Source: VYFG01 sp965213885 (GTDB lineage: Bacteria; Pseudomonadota; Gammaproteobacteria; Arenicellales; Poriferihabitantaceae). Taken from it: a DNA stretch of 64,000 nt. Location: assembly GCA_965213885.1 (NCBI GenBank), contig OZ243919.1, positions 1,240,001-1,304,000 of the forward strand, read 5' to 3'. Position numbers and translations under genes: made by a program. Each line of letters begins with the position of its first letter. Position 1 is the first letter of the stretch. Shown here piece by piece: positions 60,578 through 64,000 of this stretch. The notes beneath the pieces were generated by a model. That model saw only the letters and a list, made by a program, of their open reading frames with translations, searched no databases and was not told where the DNA came from.

Positions 60578-61246
60578 TCAGCCGTGATCAAGGGACAGGG
60601 AATGGATGCGAACGTTGTAGGATGACCCGGTATCATCCCCATCGGAGCTGATCCACACCGCCACGATATCCGCGTCGGTCGGGATCGCCAGTGTCTGGTT
60701 CACCCTGCCAGCGGAATCGGTCTCAAGAACGAAATGCTCGCGCCAGATATCGGTTGTTGGATGGGGGCGCACCCGGCCCTCCAATACGGGATCCTGCCAG
60801 GTGTTGTAGAACTCCACCCGGCTGATCCCGGATCCTTTCGGCGCCAGGGCATACAGGGTCCGGATCCATTTGGGAGCTACGGTACGCTGGAAGAAATTCA
60901 GGGTCTTGTCGCCTGCATAGACGAGCCCCACGCGCAGGCGGAAATCATCCCCTCCTTTTCCGCCCTGTACATTGCTGCCGAGGTCGACACGGCCATGGAT
61001 GACCGCGTCGACATGCAGCCTGCCGTATCTGCCGACTACCTTCAACGGGTAGACGATGGCGCCGGCAGAACCGTTCACCCCGATCTCCATGTCGTCCCCG
61101 GAAAAGTCGACTTCGTTGACTGGAATTCCGCGGTATCCCAGGATTTGCCAGGGTCCTGGCTCCAGGGGTATCTGGAGCGCGTGGACCGGCAGGGATACCA
61201 GCGTAAATACACTGCAACACAGGTTCGCGAACGGCAATCGGCGCAT
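60578..61246 (-). CDS. Exported DUF3047-like protein
   Basis: A 222-residue protein with a signal peptide (about 1-23, ending PVHA) and the segments PGPWQILGYRGIP, GGKGGDDFRLRVGLVYAG and IVAVWISSDGDDTGSSYNVR. The GDDF-LRV and SDxDDT patterns are those of DUF3047 periplasmic proteins, which have no known activity. It is a lone gene on the minus strand; position beside dinB has no clear meaning. Confidence 0.7.
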   Translation of the reverse strand: MRRLPFANLCCSVFTLVSLPVHALQIPLEPGPWQILGYRGIPVNEVDFSGDDMEIGVNGSAGAIVYPLKVVGRYGRLHVDAVIHGRVDLGSNVQGGKGGDDFRLRVGLVYAGDKTLNFFQRTVAPKWIRTLYALAPKGSGISRVEFYNTWQDPVLEGRVRPHPTTDIWREHFVLETDSAGRVNQTLAIPTDADIVAVWISSDGDDTGSSYNVRIHSLSLDHG

Positions 61247-61381
61247 GACTTGGATATGGTTGGGTCGGGTGAACGGGAGTGGCGGATTCTATCAGCAGAC
61301 CATTCGGATTCCGTGGCGGACCGGCATGGGTCCGCTCACTCCGGAATGTCGGGCCTGCACAGCTGTTGCGCCGCCTCGGCA

Positions 61382-61400
61382 CGCGGGAGCAGCTCCCGCG
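61382..61400. repeat. Perfect 9+9 GC-rich palindrome downstream of panC
   Basis: CGCGGGAGC and GCTCCCGCG are exact inverted repeats with one central base. They lie about 94 bases past the panC stop in a 247-base gap with no gene. It is likely a 3'-end stem or a pause/termination signal; no T-run follows. Confidence 0.5.
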
Positions 61401-61493
61401 ACCGGGGAATCCCGGGGCCACACCCGGTTTCGTCCCCATGCTGTGGCCGGGAAGGGGACTCGCCGGGATCATTCGACATGCCGGCCGGACGAT

Positions 61494-62354
61494 TCAGGAA
61501 TGCACCTCGGACGCGTCCAGGTCGAGATTGTCGATCAGGCGGACGCCTCCCACCCATGCCGCCACCAGGGCCCGGCCCTTTTCCAGCCGCTCCGCGGGTG
61601 TTTCAGCGGTCCAGTTGTCCGGGTCGCGTACGGCGGCATAGTCCATGGAAATTCCGGGGACCGCCAGAATGTCCCGCATCAGTTCCTCCAGTTTTCCGGG
61701 ATTCCTCTCTCCGCCGTGCCACGCTCCCGCGGCGGCGCGCAGGGCCCGAATCAGTGCCAGGGCCAATTCCCGTTCCACCTCGCCCAGCCGGCGGTTACGG
61801 GACGACATTGCGAGCCCCCCGGATTCACGAACCGTGGGACACACGACGACCTCGATTGCATTCATTCCTGCGGCAATCTGCCGCACCAGGAGGCTCTGCT
61901 GGAAATCCTTCTCCCCGAAATAGGCGCTGCAGGGGCCCACCGTACGGAACAGGCGCTCTACGATGGCCTGGACGCCCTCCAGGTGTCCGGGGCGGAACGC
62001 CGCCTCCAGGCCCGCTATGGCCGGCAATGGCGCTACCGGCGGAATGTCATCGGGAAAGAAACTTTCCAGCGAGCCGGTGAACGCCATCGAGCAGCCGATC
62101 CGCTCCAGGATGGCCAGATCGTCCTCCAGGCTGCGGGGGTACTTGTCCAGGTCTTCCTGACTGTTGAACTGTAATGGGTTGACGAAGATGCTGGCGCAGG
62201 TGGACCCGTTTTCCGCCACCGCTCTTTCGACCAGGGACCGGTGTCCATCGTGCAATGCTCCCATGGTGGGGACGAACCCCAGGGTCCGGCCCCGCTCTCT
62301 TTGCACCTGGCACCAGTGTTTTGCTTCTGCGGGCGTTCCGAGAAATGTCGTCAT
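61494..62354 (-). CDS. panC: Pantothenate synthetase
   Basis: Condenses pantoate and beta-alanine with ATP to form pantothenate for CoA. The 286-residue protein has the nucleotidyl-transfer motif FVPTMGALHDGHRSL (His35, His38), VNPLQFNSQEDLDKYPR, FGEKDFQQSLLVRQ and the KMSKS-like SSRNRRL. Normal length. panB and panD, its usual neighbours, are absent. It starts 17 bases after the mupP stop and is likely co-transcribed with it. Confidence 0.94.
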   Translation of the reverse strand: MTTFLGTPAEAKHWCQVQRERGRTLGFVPTMGALHDGHRSLVERAVAENGSTCASIFVNPLQFNSQEDLDKYPRSLEDDLAILERIGCSMAFTGSLESFFPDDIPPVAPLPAIAGLEAAFRPGHLEGVQAIVERLFRTVGPCSAYFGEKDFQQSLLVRQIAAGMNAIEVVVCPTVRESGGLAMSSRNRRLGEVERELALALIRALRAAAGAWHGGERNPGKLEELMRDILAVPGISMDYAAVRDPDNWTAETPAERLEKGRALVAAWVGGVRLIDNLDLDASEVHS

Positions 62355-62371
62355 GACACCCTCAAGCAGGT

Positions 62372-63043
62372 CTACCCGACCCACGGCCGAAGAGCCGCCG
62401 GACACGGCAGGATCGCTGACGCCCCCCATGTGGCTGGATCATCGCCCGGACGGATATATCCCCAGGCCGCGACCACGGCATCCGCCCCTGCTGCCTTCGC
62501 CGAGGCCACATCCCGCGCATCGTCGCCCACCATGAGAGCCCTTTCCGGGTGCACTCCCATGGTTTCACAAGCCAGCAACACGGGTTCTGGCCAGGGTTTG
62601 CTGCGATTGGCGGTATCGCTGCAGATCATGCAGGCGGGCCGGTCCCGCATGCCCAGTTCCCGCAACAGCCGGTCCGTCAGGTAGGTGGGCTTGTTGGTGA
62701 CGATCCCCCATGGCCGGGACCGGGATTCCAAATCGGTCAGGATCCCCTCCAGTCCGTCAAACAGGCGGGAGTGGCGGCTGATGTCGGATTCGTAGGCGGT
62801 CAGGTAGCGATTCCATAATACCCGTGCCTCGTCGCTGTCCCTCGGCAGTCCATAGGCGATGCTGACCAGTGCGAGCCCGCCCTGGGATACCCAGGGACGA
62901 AGCGAATCCAGCGGCATCGGGGGGCGTCCGTCCTCATCCAGTATCGTATTGACTGCGGCCACCAGATCCCCCGCGGTGTCCAGCAAGGTGCCATCCAGGT
63001 CGAACAGCACCGCGTCCGGTATCCGGTATGGTTGCCCGTGCAT
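62372..63043 (-). CDS. mupP: HAD phosphatase, probable N-acetylmuramate 6-phosphate phosphatase (MupP) or phosphoglycolate phosphatase
   Basis: A 223-residue HAD hydrolase with nucleophile Asp15 and Asp17 in LFDLDGTLLDTA, motif II VTNKP, the later SKPWPEP (Lys) and motif IV VGDDARD. Close to Gph, but the location directly after ubiG and downstream of an mtaD-type amidohydrolase is that of Pseudomonas mupP in the cell-wall recycling pathway. The segments SRLFDGLEGILTDLESR and WGIVTNKPTY also resemble MupP. amgK and murU, the other pathway enzymes, are not in view. ATG 63043 is the start. Confidence 0.75.
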   Translation of the reverse strand: MHGQPYRIPDAVLFDLDGTLLDTAGDLVAAVNTILDEDGRPPMPLDSLRPWVSQGGLALVSIAYGLPRDSDEARVLWNRYLTAYESDISRHSRLFDGLEGILTDLESRSRPWGIVTNKPTYLTDRLLRELGMRDRPACMICSDTANRSKPWPEPVLLACETMGVHPERALMVGDDARDVASAKAAGADAVVAAWGYIRPGDDPATWGASAILPCPAALRPWVG

Positions 63044-63051
63044 GGTGTCCC

Positions 63052-63780
63052 TCAGCCGGCAACGGCGCGGGCGAGGTAGTTCACGTCCACGCCGGGCGCC
63101 AGCCTGTATTGCTGGAACAGGGGATTGTAGTGCATGCCGGTCATCTCCGTGATCCGCAGGCCGGTCCGTGCGCACCAGCCATGCAGTTCCGATGGCTTGA
63201 TCAGTTTCTCATATTGGTGTGTACCCCTTGGCAGCAGCCGGAAAATATGTTCTGCGCCCAGAATGGCGAAGAGAAATGATTTCGGATTCCGGTTGATCGT
63301 GGAGAAGTATACCGAACCACCAGGCTTGACCAGGGTGGCACAGGCCGATACGACGCTGGCGGGATCCGGCACATGCTCCAGCATTTCCATGCAGGTGACG
63401 ACGTCGTATCCATCCGCATCCGATTCGGCAAGCGCCTCGGCCGTCATCTTCCGGTATTCCAGTTCAGCCCCGCTTTCCATGGCGTGCAGCCTGGCCACGT
63501 TGAGCGGGGCCTCACCCATGTCGATGCCCAAGACGCTGGCTCCCGCCAGGGCCATGGCCTCACTCAGTATCCCGCCTCCACATCCCACATCCACGACGCG
63601 CAGGCCCTCAAGCGGTGTACGCGTATTGATGTATCCCAGACGCAGGGGGTTGATCAGGTGCAGCGGCTTGAACTCGCTTTCGGGATCCCACCAGCGGCTG
63701 GCAACTTCCTCGAATTTGTCGATCTCCTGCGCATCCACGTTATCGTGCGCGGTGCCGTCTGCCTGGACTTGGGAATTCAT
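63052..63780 (-). CDS. ubiG: Ubiquinone biosynthesis O-methyltransferase
   Basis: Carries out both O-methylations of ubiquinone synthesis. The 242-residue protein has EIDKFEEVASRWWDPESEFK at the start, SAM motif I VVDVGCGGGILSEAMA (about 62-77), MEMLEHVPDP and FLFAILGAEHIFRLLPRGTH for the membrane-binding region. ATG 63780 overlaps the upstream gene's stop (ATGA). Quinone synthesis agrees with the respiratory, cytochrome c-making profile of the window. Confidence 0.95.
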   Translation of the reverse strand: MNSQVQADGTAHDNVDAQEIDKFEEVASRWWDPESEFKPLHLINPLRLGYINTRTPLEGLRVVDVGCGGGILSEAMALAGASVLGIDMGEAPLNVARLHAMESGAELEYRKMTAEALAESDADGYDVVTCMEMLEHVPDPASVVSACATLVKPGGSVYFSTINRNPKSFLFAILGAEHIFRLLPRGTHQYEKLIKPSELHGWCARTGLRITEMTGMHYNPLFQQYRLAPGVDVNYLARAVAG

Positions 63781-64000
63781 GATCCGGAGGATGGAGACTG
63801 CCGGGCAATCTTCAAACCCCACTGCCTTGCATCAGCCAGGACACGATCCTCTTCCAGCCGGGTGAACGAACGGCTGTCGAGGACCTGGCATCCGCCGATC
63901 CAGACATGGCTGACCTGATCGCCCGCACAGCCATAGACCACCTGGCTGAGAGGGTGGTAGACCGGCAGGGATCTGGCGGAGGAAAGATCGATTGCCACCA
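63777..64000 (-). CDS. mtaD: C-terminal part of an amidohydrolase, probable 5'-methylthioadenosine/S-adenosylhomocysteine deaminase
   Basis: Only the last about 74 residues are in the window. VAIDLSSARSLPVYHPLSQV and CAGDQVSHVWIGGCQVLDSR match the end of TRZ/ATZ-type deaminases (MtaD), with a final helix ARQWGLKIAR. The catalytic metal-binding core lies beyond the right edge. The stop overlaps the ubiG ATG. The order mtaD-ubiG-mupP repeats that of pseudomonads. Confidence 0.75.
   Translation of the reverse strand, partial: VAIDLSSARSLPVYHPLSQVVYGCAGDQVSHVWIGGCQVLDSRSFTRLEEDRVLADARQWGLKIARQSPSSGS

Noticed and set aside
1..64000. CRISPR array, rRNA operon, prophage or conjugative genes
   Set aside because: No regularly spaced repeats, rRNA-like sequence, integrase, terminase or relaxase were found on either strand.

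Overview
The window reads as a chromosomal segment of a high-GC gammaproteobacterium outside the Enterobacterales. The gene orders support this: rpsF-rpsR-rplI-dnaB-alr-radA, lepA-lepB-rnc-era-recO, aceE-aceF-lpd with lipoyl-fused E3, ccmABCDEFGHI, and mtaD-ubiG-mupP are arrangements known from this class. No rRNA, tRNA, CRISPR array, intact insertion sequence or prophage was recognised. The genus cannot be fixed from the sequence alone.

Layout. 1-11.5 kb: a clipped unknown gene, lytic transglycosylase mltD, sulfurtransferase, truD-pyrF-hydroxyacid dehydrogenase, an AAC(3)-like acetyltransferase, an auxin-efflux-type carrier, a peroxiredoxin, htpX and a phytanoyl-CoA-type dioxygenase. 11.5-14.4 kb: an accessory patch bounded by two direct copies of a short insertion-element-end-like repeat. 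It holds a frame-broken RidA relic, an enolase-superfamily dehydratase and a small monooxygenase-like protein. 14.4-17.3 kb: an FMN/4Fe-4S/FAD dehydrogenase overlapping a short-chain dehydrogenase. 17.3-21 kb: a peroxide/redox module (rubrerythrin, double 4Fe-4S oxidoreductase, DUF3501, oxyR) led by an AT-rich promoter with a perfect palindrome. 21-26.4 kb: Gfo/Idh oxidoreductase coupled to an alanyl-tRNA editing protein, a frame-broken encapsulated-ferritin homologue, mobA and ppc. 26.7-37.7 kb: the lepA-recO cluster and the convergent pyruvate dehydrogenase operon. 38-50.4 kb: a methyltransferase, the ribosomal protein/dnaB/alr/radA run, an FKBP isomerase, envelope proteins, a PepSY-like/two-component set, a PP2C phosphatase and dapD. 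50.5-52 kb: relics resembling DciA and an M23 peptidase, followed by an intact bactofilin. 52-59.2 kb: the complete cytochrome c maturation operon. 59.2-64 kb: dinB, an exported DUF3047-like protein, panC, mupP, ubiG and the clipped end of mtaD.

Together these describe an aerobic, cytochrome c-using heterotroph with pyruvate dehydrogenase, anaplerotic PEP carboxylase and several layers of peroxide defence. The most notable pattern is decay. Frame breaks were found only in accessory genes (RidA, EncFtn, DciA-like, M23), and all are of the same -1 class, while the housekeeping genes in the same 64 kb are open and complete. This suggests either ongoing accessory-gene erosion or single-base sequencing losses.
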